A stretch of DNA of 64,000 nt, taken from the NCBI GenBank assembly GCA_033782935.1, contig JAWQEG010000723.1, positions 1,364,001 through 1,428,000 of the forward strand, in the 5' to 3' direction. Positions 21,396 through 31,172 of this stretch are shown piece by piece. Under the pieces are notes generated by a model. The model was not told the origin of the DNA. It worked only from the letters and a program-made list of their open reading frames with translations, and searched no databases. Positions within the stretch are counted from its first letter, which is position 1; every line of letters starts with the position of its first letter. Both the position numbers and the translations under genes were made by a program. The stretch comes from Petrolisthes cinctipes. Taxonomy: Eukaryota > Arthropoda > Malacostraca > Decapoda > Porcellanidae.

Positions 21396-22285
21396 TTCTC
21401 TCCTTTCACCAACTCTCTTTAACATCTTCCTGGAGAGAATCATGAGCAACGCCCTAGAAGACCATGTGGGCACAGTCAACATTGGAGGGAGAACCATCAC
21501 AAATCTCAGATTTGCTGATGACATTGAAGGAATAGCTGGAGAAGAAAATGAACTAGTTTGGAATGGAAATTATTTCAGAAAAGACAAAGCTTATGACAAA
21601 TGAACACGGCTTTATAACAACAAATATATCAGTCCATGGTCAAAATCTCCAGATGGTACAACAATTTAAATATTTAGGGGCGATCATCAGTGACCAAGGA
21701 TCAAAACCAGAAGTATTGGCAAGAGCAGCTCAGACCTTGACCGCACTCTCAAAATTGAAGCCCATATGGAAGGACAAAAACATCTCTGTGAAGTGCAAGG
21801 TCAGACTCCTGCGTGCACTAGTACCTTCTATATTACTCTACGCGTGCGAGACTTGGACGCTCACTGCGGAGCTTCAACGAAGGATACAGACACTGGAAAT
21901 GAGGTGCTATCGTACCATCCTTGGCATCTCATTCCTGAGCCATACCTCCAATGACCAAGTATGCACCACCATTCAGCAACACATTGGACTTTATGACGAC
22001 CTTTTGACAATAGTGAAGGAAAGGAAGCTGAGATGGTATGGACACGAGACACGTTCGGATGGTCTTGCAAAAACAGTTCTCCAGGGGACCGTGGAGGGAA
22101 GGAGGAGGGGAGGACAGAGGAAGAAGTGGAGCAACAACATCAAGGAGTGGACAAAGAAAACATTCGCGGAGACCCAGGCCTTGGCGCACGACCGCGACAG
22201 GTGGAGGGATTTGGTCCACAACTCATTTCGTAGGCGACCCGACGACTCAACCCAGAGTTAAGGGCACAAGAAGAAGAAGAAGAAG
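21396..22285 (+). mobile_element. 5'-truncated RTE-type LINE with target duplication
   Basis: This 890-bp insertion is flanked by ATATCCACCT (21386-21395 and 22286-22295) and ends in (GAA)n. It encodes the end of a reverse transcriptase: LSPTLFNIFLERIM, NLRFADDIEGIAG with the FADD box at about 21510, then after a frameshift and small deletion (near 21560-21600) EKTKLMTN, FKYLGAIISDQGSKPEVL, LLYACETWTLTAELQRRI and LRWYGHETRSDGLAKTVL. This is the common RTE/BovB-like C-terminus. The ORF closes at 22259-22261. The left arm of the fold-back shows the empty site. Confidence 0.88.
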
Positions 22286-22324
22286 ATATCCACCTACGTT
22301 AATGCAGTATGCACTTCCTTAAGC

Positions 22325-22740
22325 CCGGGTTCTTCAAATTACAGGTTCCGAATTCCTCCAAACTGGGTCGCAGGCTCACAAAAATAAATACATGAATAAA
22401 ATAGAATAATAATGTTCGTGACAGTAAAATAAATATAAAGTTCATACATGAATCCACCTAACATATTTTTATAATCGAATATTCATATATTTAATTATCA
22501 ATAAAACAAAATCATTGCACAAATATTAGCCTTCTTGAGAGAGAGGGAGGGGTAGGTGAGGCAGTGTTTATAATTCTGGTTAGAATGCCTTTTAATCATA
22601 AATATTACGTTTCAGTTTCTGGCCTTATATTTTCTTAGGTTGATAATTCTGATCATTTGTAAAATATCTTTCTGTATGGGTCGCAAGAATGATGTCATAG
22701 TAAGAACTGGGTCACGACTGAAAAAGTTTGAAGAACCCTG
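22325..22740. mobile_element. hAT-type MITE (right copy)
   Basis: This is the inverted counterpart of 20036-20451, also 416 bp, with the complement of CAGGGTTCTTCAAAC at 22726-22740 and flank CTTTAAAC (22741-22748). Its flank preserves GTTTAAAG, the better copy of the target duplication. Confidence 0.75.
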
Positions 22741-23239
22741 CTTTAAACTATTGGTGATTCGATACCGTTCACAGTGTATGCTTCATTCATTCCTCCTGAC
22801 ACACGTCTCTCTACCTGATCATTCGTTACCTTCCTATATAGCTCCGCCCACATTTCTCTCCTCCTCTCCCACTAACATCTCCCCTCCCTCCACCTACAAC
22901 TGTTGCCACCTAAACCAAGTCGCTGATGGATGGGGATTGGACCCTTGATCTGTCCGGAGCTGTACACGATGAATATCAATGAATTAATTTACAATAATAC
23001 ACTGTATTCCAACCTTCCGGGTCGACATCTAGAGAGTTACTGACGTGGAGTAAACCGACCATTATTATTACAGCTCGGTTTGCTCATTGGCCATGTTATT
23101 CAGACTCGGAACAAGAAGTCGACTATAGCGATTCACACTCACTCCATCTTGTGGACGTGAGTCAAACTAGATATTCAAACCAAGTTTCACAGGTCTCAAA
23201 ATAATCAGGCTTACTCATCCAACTCCCTGACAATGGGCC

Positions 23240-23590
23240 AGACGTGATTACAGACACACTACATCAGTCACTTTGCTTAAACAAGACACAAAACTAGACC
23301 CATTGGCAATACGAAGATGGATACACAGACAACAGATATACAGACACAGATATACAAAATCACAAACAAGTTAGTTGACATAGACAAAGACACATATCTA
23401 CACCCTACAAGTATATGATCCACTAGAGGCAGCCACAACTTAAAATACCACACATACCAGACAAGCACTGATATATTTAGGCACTCATTCTTTCCCCGCA
23501 GTATCCAAGAGTGGAATCATCTCCCATCTCATTTGGTTAATAGCCCCACTCTTGACAACCCCCTCATATTATGCTGCCCAGGAGTGGCCC
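23240..23590 (+). pseudogene. LINE reverse transcriptase C-terminus, degraded
   Basis: Reading the plus strand with frame changes gives YKITNKLVDIDKDTYLHP, STRGSHNLKYHTYQT and DIFRHSFFPRSIQEWNHLP. The last is the conserved 'FFPRTIxxWNxLP' ending of many arthropod LINE polymerases (CR1, Jockey and RTE-X groups share it). At least two stops occur. Upstream (22965-23239) I recognise nothing. Confidence 0.7.
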
Positions 23591-23619
23591 TCTGTGGGAC
23601 CCACAACTTGAACTAGAAC

Positions 23620-23862
23620 TTGGAGTTTGTAAAGGTATATGGAAGTAAAGTTGTGGCACCTGGTGTGAGAGGCAGACCTCCGATTAGATGGCAGAACAGA
23701 GTGGAAGAGTATTTAAAAGAGAGAAACGTGAGGGACAGAGGAAGAATGGGCCAAGTATGGATGGAGTGTTGGAACCGGGAAAACTGGAGATACTTCTGCT
23801 GTGGCCACCCCCTTGGGGGGAGTTCCTGGAGGGAACGAGGCATCAGAGCTATAGATAGTTAA
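23620..23862 (+). pseudogene. LINE ORF2 C-terminal tail of another family
   Basis: This open frame reads VRGRPPIRWQNRVEEYLKE, then W-R-Y-F-C-C-G-H-P-L-G-G-S-S and RERGIRAIDS. GRPPxRWxDRVEEYL followed by C-x-G-H-P-L-G-G-S is a recurrent C-terminal signature of arthropod LINE ORF2 proteins. Nothing of the catalytic core precedes it; it joins directly to the previous LINE tail, so it is a 3' fragment. Confidence 0.65.
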
Positions 23863-24225
23863 ATAGATAGTGTAATTTCTTAAAGGTTGAACTGGGGTAT
23901 GGCTATGTTGCTGTTGTTGGAGGTAATTGGAAGAAGTCAGGTTTTAGTTATGCATAGGATATTGTGTTGATGGATGAAATGGTTTGCAAGAGTAACTTTA
24001 ATAAACAGTTTAGGTTTGTCATGGTAGAGTGTAGGTAAATGAAAGAATGAGAGTTGTAGTTAAAGATACAGGGTGGGTTGTAAGTGTGCTATCCCCTTAA
24101 TAATAATAATATTAATAATAAACATTTTTTTTTTATGTGTGCCGTTGAAAAAGTGATGATAATGACGACGATAATGGAAACAAAGACAACAACGACGACG
24201 ACACATTAGAAACGGCAAATGGGGA
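23863..24225. other. AT-rich spacer with a short TAA repeat
   Basis: I see no gene here. A (TAATAATAATAT) stretch at 24097-24122 could be the 3' tail of the preceding LINE fragment. An ACGACGACGA run lies at about 24190. Confidence 0.4.
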
Positions 24226-24798
24226 AAGAAGTGTGAGAGAATGGTATATATGAATGGTATGGTAGTTAGAGGAATTATGCATGAGTGGAAAATAATGAGC
24301 AGGAATAGAGAGGGGCTAGACTGGGATGCAAGAAAGTGGAAAAGTGAGATTGACAAAGAAGTGAAATGCCTGGGGTTAAGAAAGTGGAAAAATGATATGG
24401 AACAAAAGGAAACTCTTGTATGGTATAAGGAGAAAGAATGCCCAGAGTATGTGAAGTGGTATGAGGGAAGTCTGGGTGGTGATCTACTCTTTTGAGCCAG
24501 AGCACAATGTATGGAGGTGAATGCAAGAAGTTATAGATGGTCTGAATCCCGAAGCAAGGTATGCCAGATGTGTGACACAGGAGTGGATGAAACGGTAGAA
24601 CATGTGATGCTGGGATGTGAGAAGTATGAGAGAGACAGAACAGAGATGATGCAGATCATCCTGACTGAAATGGAATGTGATGGAATGGAATTAACAGGGA
24701 GAGAATGGATGATATTACTGTTAGGTCTGTGTGAGCAGACCACAGATGAAATGATTGGTGCTGTGAAAGAATTCTTGGAGAAAGTGTGGTATGATTGA
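24226..24798 (+). pseudogene. LINE ORF2 C-terminus with one TGA stop
   Basis: One frame from about 24226 reads GLDWDARKWKSEIDKEV, ETLVWYKEKECPEYVKWY and LGGDLLF, then TGA (24493-24495), then ARAQCMEVNARSYRW and VCQMCDTGVDETVEHVMLGC. The last contains the C-x2-C..H..C finger that ends many LINE polymerases. Relatives have Arg at the stop (LLFRAR), so it is probably CGA changed to TGA. The frame ends at 24798, inside the first repeats of the adjacent I-like element's tail. Confidence 0.65.
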
Positions 24799-25074
24799 TT
24801 GATTGATTGATTTAGAAATGCCATGAGGCATTTGGCAGCGTAACAGCTATGGTCATATACCGCCCAACACAAAGTAGTCATCTACATCATTAATAAAATA
24901 TTTACACAAACTAAACAGACTTCTCCACCCCGAAAGGGATAGGCAGCATGAATAAAAGAACATACAAACTAAAAGGCACATTTATACTAAAAAAAAAACC
25001 TGGCTAATTCAAGTAAAATATATAAAAGATAAGAAAACGTTGAACTATCTAAAAAGCCATAAATATAATAAAAT

Positions 25075-28000
25075 TCACAACTTTTGGAGGAGGCCAGCCT
25101 CCTCCACATAGGAGAGGGTGTTCCCTCCCACACTACAAGCCTCCTCCCCGAGCACCTGGGAGAGACTGTAAGAACCGTCACCCTTCCGGTACTCGGAGAG
25201 GTGCCTACGACGAAGGTCCCCAAGGCTGGGACACTCGACAATAAGATGCCGTACTGTCAAAGGGACAAGACAATCATCACAGTAGGGAGGGTGAGCCCTC
25301 TCCATTAAAAAGCCATGAGTCAATAATGTGTGGCCAATGCGGAGACGGACAAGAGCCGTCTCCCACCGGCGGGACAGGCCACTGTAGCTCCACAAACCAA
25401 GACGCTGGCGGATGTCGCGGAGCTTGTTAGCCCCGACGGCGTCCCATCTGTCCTGCCAGCAGGAACGAACGGTAGCATCTATGTAGGGTCGAAGGTCCAC
25501 TGCAGGAACAGGATGACGCCTGGCAGGAGGCCGGGAATTGGAGACGACAGCCTTAGCCAGGGCGTCAGCCCGCTCATTCCCATCAACACCCACATGGGCC
25601 GGGACCCAACAAAAAGTGACTTTCCGGCCACGACGACCCAGGAAGACAAGCCACTCAAGAATGGCCAACACCAGGGGATGGGAAGAGTTAAAATTGCACA
25701 AGGCCTGCAAGGCACTACAGGAATCGCTAAAAATAGTAAACGAAGGCTGAGGGAGAGTAAAAATCACTTGGAGGGCATATAAAATGGCCGAGAGCTCAGC
25801 AGTAAAAATGGACATGACAGAAGGGAGCCTGCCTCCACGGCAAAAGTCAGGAAAGACAACTCCAAAGCCAACTCCAGCATCAGACTTTGACCCATCTGTG
25901 TACACAGGGAGGGACTCCCTGTGAGTGAAGGCATGTTCTAAAAAGAGGGAACGAGCCACTGGAGGAGGAAGAGATTCCTTCTTGTCTGTAAAGCAGGTGC
26001 AGGGGAAAACTTCTGGAAGAAGCCATGGAGCCACCCTGGGGACCCTCACAGGACAAATCTGGTAGTCATCTATGCCCATCTCCTCCATAGCCTTCCTGAC
26101 CCGGAAGCCAAAGGGCCATGGTGCACGAGAATGTAAAAGGTAGTACTGAGACATGATATCAGATGACACCGCCAAGCAAGGTAGGGAGTCAGGAAGTCGA
26201 TGTAATCGATGCCAACAACGAACCATCAAGGACTGACGACGGAGATCAAGAGGTGACTCATTAGCGTCCACCAGGAGACTGGGGATTGGGGACGACCTAA
26301 AGGCTCCTTTCGCCAGACGTACTCCAGCATGATGAACAGGGTCTAAAACTCTGAGACGGGCATCGGTGGCAGAAGAGTACACCTCACACCCATAGTCGAG
26401 TTTTGACCTAATAAGAACATGGTATAGGCGGAGGAGGGTGGCTCGATCAGCCCCCCAGGATGTATGGCTCAGGACCCTCAACAGGTTAAGAGCCTTGAGG
26501 CAAGAGACCTTAAGTGTATGTAAGTGGGGAACCCAAGTCAAACGTTTGTCAAAAAGGAGACCCAAAAAGTGAGTCTCCTCGACACATCGTATCCGATGGC
26601 CATACATGAATAAGTCCGGATCCGGGTGGACGCCTCGGATGCGGCAGAAGTGCATAGCAACTGTCTTGGAAGGAGAAAATCGAAACCCATGAGAACCAGT
26701 CCAACGTGACACCCTGTCAAGGGCAAGCTGCATGCACCGCTCCGCCACTGACATACGGGAAGCAGCAAACCAGACTGCTAGGTCGTCAACGTACATCGAG
26801 TTAGCTATACCGTCTGGAAGGGATGAGGCAATGGCATTAATTGCTACTGCAAACAATGTGACACTGAGGACGCTTCCCTGGGGGACGCCCCCCTCCTGTG
26901 CAACAGATGCTGAGTGGGTTGTACCAACCCTCACAGAAAAACTGCGACCACTGAGAAACTCCTTAAGAAAGCGTGGAAGGCGACCCCGCAGGCCATATAA
27001 ATGGAGTTGCTGCAGGATGCCATATTGCCATGTAGTGTCATAGGCTTTCTCTAAATCAAAGAATACACAGACAAGGTGTTGATGTCGTGCAAAGGCCTCA
27101 CATGCAGCAGCTTCCAACCTGACCAGAGCATCTGTAGTGGAACGGTATTTACGAAAGCCAGACTGGGACGGAGACAGAAAATCACCCCGTTCCAAGAAGT
27201 ATACCAGTCTGACATTCACCATCTTTTCAAATAGTTTACAGAGACAGGAGGTCAAGGCAATTGGTCGATAATTGAGGGCAACACCAGAGTCCTTGCCCGG
27301 CTTGAGAAAAGGAAGTATGGTAGCAACCCTCCACCCAGAAGGGAAGACACCCTCCAGCCAGATTCTGTTATATACAGCTAAAAGAAATGAGATCGCTTCC
27401 TCACCCAAGTGTCGTAACATTGCATATGGGATGTTGTCTGGCCCAGGAGAAGTGTCGCCGCAGAGAGAGAGAGCAGAATGCAGGTCTCTCAGGGTGAATA
27501 TATGGTTATAACTTTCATTCTCGTTCCCTGTGAAATCCAGGACTGTACGCTCCTTGGCTCTTAACTCATGCCTGACAGCCAGAGGTCGAGAGTCACGGCT
27601 GGAGACCTTTGCAAAAGCCTCTTCCATGGTATTGGCCACTGTCAAACCATCCATGATCTTAATTCCATTGACCTTAAGTACAGGTGGAGAACTAGGAGAA
27701 AACTTCCCCGCCATCTTACGGACTCTCCTGAACACTTGGGTGAGTGGAGTTTTAGTATTAATTGAAGACACATAGGCCTTCCAAGATGCACGTCGGGCCT
27801 CTTTTAAAACTCGTCTAGCCCGAGCCCTTGCCCGTCGGAAGTCCTCTAAAAGAGTTGGGTCCCCACGATTGCGACGAAGGCAAGAGAAAGCAGCGCGCTT
27901 CTCCCGCACAGCAGTGGTGCAGACTGGTGACCACCAAGGGACAGGACGTTTGGGAAAGTAGCCAGAAGTTCTAGGGATAGAGTTGAGAGCAGCAGAGTGG

Positions 28001-28788
28001 AGCATATCAGTGAAATATGTTACAGCCTCGTCAGAGCTACCGAAATCGGCTACAGAAGAGACCGAAAAAGTTAGCTCTCTAAAAAACTGCCAGTCAGCCT
28101 TCTCTAATTTCCACCTAGGAAGACGAGACTGTGGTTCGTACCTGTAACCTTCTAAAAGTATAGGGAAATGGTCACTGCCATATAAGTCAGGCAACACTCT
28201 CCAAGTAAAATCCAACAGAGCACTGGGTGAGCAAAGGGAAATGTCAATGGCGGTAAAAGTCCCAGTAGGGCTATTAAAATGTGTCACATCTCCCGTATTT
28301 AAAACCCCTAATCCCTCATCCTCAATAAAAGAAGCCAATAAAACACCCCTGGGGTTGACCGAACTGTCACCCCACAGAGGATGACGACCATTAAAATCAC
28401 CCAATAAAATAAAGGGAGATGGAAGGTCCCGTACAAGATGGTTGAGATCACCCCTCTCAACTGTAACACTGGGAGGAAGGTATTGACTGCATACAGTGTA
28501 CGGGCGGTCCATAAAAACCTTAACTGCAACAGCCTGGAGCGGAGTGTCAAGCTCCAGGCTCGTGCATGGAATATCTCGGCGAACTAGGATGGCAGAGCCA
28601 CCATGATGACCCTGCCCTTCAAATGAATTGGAATAAAATGCTGAGTATGCTGGAGGACTGGCAGGAATGTAGTCCCCAAGCATTGTCTCTTGGAGAGAAA
28701 CACATGCAGGAGAGAAGCTAGAGAGAAGAACGCGCAGTTCCTCCCAAGAAGCACGCAAGCCACGGCAATTCCACGGAGGTACTTCCCA
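25075..28788 (-). CDS. I-like LINE ORF2: endonuclease, reverse transcriptase, RNase H
   Basis: This is an open frame of about 1237 codons with no stop. The endonuclease begins PPWNCRGLRASWEEL (about residues 4-18) and has VSLQETML, LLGDFNGRHPLWGD and GSDHFPILL. The reverse transcriptase has DTSPGPDNIPYAMLR, LNYRPIALTSCLCKLFEKMV, FFDLEKAYDTTW, GVPQGSVLSVTLF and MYVDDLAVWF (about residue 665), the catalytic YVDD. RNase H (about 960-1080) has VYTDGSKSDAG, TAELSAILYAL, FSDSCSAL and GNERADALAK. The C-terminus carries CDDCLVPLTVRHLIVEC. There is no early ATG; a TAG lies at 28789-28791 just before WEVPPWN, so ORF2 is probably reached by re-initiation or frameshift from ORF1. It copies the element's RNA at a nicked genomic target. 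Confidence 0.93.
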   Translation of the reverse strand, partial: WEVPPWNCRGLRASWEELRVLLSSFSPACVSLQETMLGDYIPASPPAYSAFYSNSFEGQGHHGGSAILVRRDIPCTSLELDTPLQAVAVKVFMDRPYTVCSQYLPPSVTVERGDLNHLVRDLPSPFILLGDFNGRHPLWGDSSVNPRGVLLASFIEDEGLGVLNTGDVTHFNSPTGTFTAIDISLCSPSALLDFTWRVLPDLYGSDHFPILLEGYRYEPQSRLPRWKLEKADWQFFRELTFSVSSVADFGSSDEAVTYFTDMLHSAALNSIPRTSGYFPKRPVPWWSPVCTTAVREKRAAFSCLRRNRGDPTLLEDFRRARARARRVLKEARRASWKAYVSSINTKTPLTQVFRRVRKMAGKFSPSSPPVLKVNGIKIMDGLTVANTMEEAFAKVSSRDSRPLAVRHELRAKERTVLDFTGNENESYNHIFTLRDLHSALSLCGDTSPGPDNIPYAMLRHLGEEAISFLLAVYNRIWLEGVFPSGWRVATILPFLKPGKDSGVALNYRPIALTSCLCKLFEKMVNVRLVYFLERGDFLSPSQSGFRKYRSTTDALVRLEAAACEAFARHQHLVCVFFDLEKAYDTTWQYGILQQLHLYGLRGRLPRFLKEFLSGRSFSVRVGTTHSASVAQEGGVPQGSVLSVTLFAVAINAIASSLPDGIANSMYVDDLAVWFAASRMSVAERCMQLALDRVSRWTGSHGFRFSPSKTVAMHFCRIRGVHPDPDLFMYGHRIRCVEETHFLGLLFDKRLTWVPHLHTLKVSCLKALNLLRVLSHTSWGADRATLLRLYHVLIRSKLDYGCEVYSSATDARLRVLDPVHHAGVRLAKGAFRSSPIPSLLVDANESPLDLRRQSLMVRCWHRLHRLPDSLPCLAVSSDIMSQYYLLHSRAPWPFGFRVRKAMEEMGIDDYQICPVRVPRVAPWLLPEVFPCTCFTDKKESLPPPVARSLFLEHAFTHRESLPVYTDGSKSDAGVGFGVVFPDFCRGGRLPSVMSIFTAELSAILYALQVIFTLPQPSFTIFSDSCSALQALCNFNSSHPLVLAILEWLVFLGRRGRKVTFCWVPAHVGVDGNERADALAKAVVSNSRPPARRHPVPAVDLRPYIDATVRSCWQDRWDAVGANKLRDIRQRLGLWSYSGLSRRWETALVRLRIGHTLLTHGFLMERAHPPYCDDCLVPLTVRHLIVECPSLGDLRRRHLSEYRKGDGSYSLSQVLGEEACSVGGNTLSYVEEAGLLQKL

Positions 28789-30706
28789 CTACCACTTCGA
28801 CCTGAGGGTTTATTCAAACAATAAGATTTGTCTAATCCTGGGCCACTAGAAGAAGAGCGAACCCGAGGAGTAGTACTTGGGGCAGTAATTGGGACCCGTA
28901 GACGAGTCCCTGAAGCATCTGATATGTTAGAAGAAGATGAAGGTATATGAGATGGGATATTCTTTGAAACAATTACATTGGTTCTGTCCTGTACAGCATT
29001 GGTATCACTGACACAGGCAGATACATCAACATCCATAATACAGGTGGTAGAATCACTCCGCTGCTCAAGCGGAAGAGAAAGTGAATCTTTTGAAGTCACA
29101 ACATCCGTGGCATCCACATTAACTTCACGCCCCTCTGATGATCCCGAAGGAAGCTTGCAAGGAGGAACTTCTGTTGAATCAAGAGATTCATCAGAGCCAC
29201 GAGAACGCTTCTGGTGAAATTGAGAGGAAACTATGGATGAGTCCACAGAGATGGTTGCCTCACAAGGTGGAACATCTATAGAGTCAAGTGCCTCAGAGGA
29301 ACCACGAAGGCGTCTCTGTGGCAGTTTAGGTGACTTAAGTTTCCTTTTGGGAGAGCGTGTGGCAGCGTGAACCTCTACCACATGGACACCTTTAGCTAAA
29401 GTCTGAGAATTGTCATCAGTTGAAGGGTCACCAGAATGAGTGTCTGATAAAGTTTCCAAGACAGAGAAACTATTATGTAGAGTAACCTTAGAAACGTTCT
29501 CACTAGAGCAAGAAGCAGCTGCCTCTTGAGAGGGTGCTGCAACCTGAAGTTGAGTTGCCGCCTGGCACTACCTATGCTAATGAATTGAGTATTAGCCAAG
29601 TGGAGGATATCCTGCTCAAGTAGGTACATCTTACATTGGCGAGAAGGCAAGGGGTGAGAATCTCTGCAGTAAAAGCAGTAACTCTCTGACCGACACTCAG
29701 AAGTAAGATGTGAGTCAAGAGCAGAACAATTACCACACCGGGAACGGTTGTTGCAGTTCCTTTTCCCATGACCAAACTCATAACAACAGAAACACTGTAG
29801 GGGACGCTCAACAAAAGGCTTCACCTCAAATGAGGTGGGGTTAATGTTAATGCGATCTGGGATATGCGAGCCATAGAAAGTGAGGATGATCATATTTTTA
29901 CTGCCTTTCATCTTCGTTACTCGTTGGACACTGTCTGGGCACATAGCGAGAATGTCCTCTTCAGAGAATTCATACAGGTCCTCATTATATATACGCCCCT
30001 TGCTATAATTAAATGTTCGATGTGGTTTAATAGATTCAAACATGCTATCAGAAGGACAGGGGAGATTGAGGAGCATCATGGCCTGTGTAAGATCTTTGGC
30101 TCTGATTAAAACTCCCTTACCATATTTCTTTATGTGGCCCATTGGTAATAATCCAATTTCTTTCTCAAGATACCGGGAAGCATGGATAATGTTACCAAGT
30201 CCCTCCCTGAGGTAAGCCACAAACCAAAAGGGTGTAGGAACCCGACGTTCCTTTGGGACATGCTCTGCAGAATCATCAAATATATTAGGGCAGTAATCAT
30301 TGTCACTGTCAACTACATTGATGGACCGTATCATCTGAACTTTACAATGAGTATCCCCCACCGTCAGAGAATCTTTTGACTCAAATGCTGCTTTGGCAGC
30401 AGCATTTGTATTGAAAGTAATATAGCACCGATTAGACCTACAATCACTGTTATATGTGATTCGGATTCGGAGGACTACTCCAAAGCACTTAAAAATGGAG
30501 TGGATAGCGCCATAGGTAAAGGATGCGAGTACATTCGTTAACATTAACGTGTCCAAATCGTTAACAGGGTTCTTCGACACAAGACCCGACCTGCTAGGTC
30601 TACTCTTATTTGCAGCTTTCTGCATCTTGCCACGACCAGAGAGTGACGTCTCGAGGGCCTGGTCGACCACCGCTCGAGGAAGAGATTGGGGCTTTTCTGT
30701 ATCCAT
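28584..30706 (-). pseudogene. I-like LINE ORF1: RRM and zinc-knuckle protein, one frameshift
   Basis: It starts at the ATG at 30706. An RRM-like fold lies near the N-terminus (DTLMLTNVLASFTYGAI, RSNRCYITFNTNAAAKAAF). Zinc knuckles follow at about 29680-29800: CFCCYEFGHGKRNC, C-G-N-C and YCFYCRDSHPLPSRQC. The frame is lost near 29570 (after LANTQFISIG) and resumes one frame over with QAATQLQVAAPSQEAA and a Ser-rich C-terminal tail holding two similar units (SSEALDSIDVPPCE, SDESLDSTEVPPCK). It closes at 28584, overlapping ORF2 by about 200 bases. One indel separates it from an intact 700-residue RNA-binding protein. Confidence 0.85.
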
Positions 30707-31160
30707 ATATCATTGGTTTAGTGTTTTTGGCCCCAGGAGCCAAGAGCTACTACCTACCGGGCAGATGAGGGGGCCAAGCGCTGGTCGCCGTGGGTGGGGT
30801 ACCTCTTCCCCCACGGGGCCACTCGTTTAAAAAAGCAGCCCCAATGGCTCGAAAGTTTGCCCACGACGGTGCTGAGACCCCCTTCCCCAACATCTCCCGG
30901 CCCAGACACCCAACCATCCAACATAGGACGGCCCCTAGAGGGCAGTCCCTCCGGAGGGCAGCGCTGTTGGCCCGTACAGGCAGCCTAATGCATGGGAACC
31001 ATTTAGTCTGGTCTCTCACTGACGACCTTACTAGCATGGGAAGCCCTCTCTCCCCGAAATCGGGGACGAGCAGGGGCCGGAGCCCCCTCTAGTCTAGCTC
31101 GCCAGGTCTTAGAGACACGCAAGCCCCCCCACCGCGTCAAGGCGGTTCCCGTTGGGGGGG
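30707..31160 (-). promoter_or_regulatory. 5' UTR and presumed internal promoter of the I-like LINE
   Basis: This GC-rich leader begins CCCCCCCAACGGGAACCGCC at the element's exact 5' end, which the target duplication fixes. LINEs of this group carry their promoter downstream of the start point, so the promoter role is inferred from the family. About 370 bp of it recur at 58741-59113. Confidence 0.7.
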
Positions 31161-31172
31161 AAGTGTGGTATG

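Larger units (their letters stand above)
19814..22962. mobile_element. Fold-back element with 1-kb arms, nested insertions
   Basis: The left arm is 19814-20811 (998 bp). The right arm is 20910-22962; after removal of a 147-bp MITE with its TTAA copy and an 890-bp LINE with its 10-bp duplication, it measures about 1002 bp. The ends are CAGCTCCGGACAGATCAAGG and its complement, flanked by TA on both sides (19812-19813, 22963-22964), as for Tc1/mariner-type transposition. The loop (20812-20909) resembles a dispersed repeat seen at about 39560 and 40420. No transposase is encoded. The arms differ by scattered substitutions, so they are older than the arms of the 1800-11095 duplication. Confidence 0.8.
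24794..31160 (-). mobile_element. Full-length I-like LINE with 12-bp target duplication
   Basis: This 6367-bp element lies on the minus strand between two copies of AAGTGTGGTATG (24782-24793 and 31161-31172). From 5' to 3': a GC-rich 5' UTR (31160-30707), ORF1 with RRM and zinc knuckles, ORF2 with EN, RT and RNase H, a 3' UTR (25074-24820), and an (ATCA)n tail next to 24794. An RNase H domain and an RRM-type ORF1 place it in the I group (I/Nimb-like). ORF2 is intact and ORF1 has one frameshift, so the insertion is recent. Confidence 0.9.

Noticed and set aside
23620..23862. Small host gene with Cys and His residues
   Set aside because: The GRPPxRW and GHPLGGSS words are those of LINE ORF2 tails, and the neighbours are LINE fragments.
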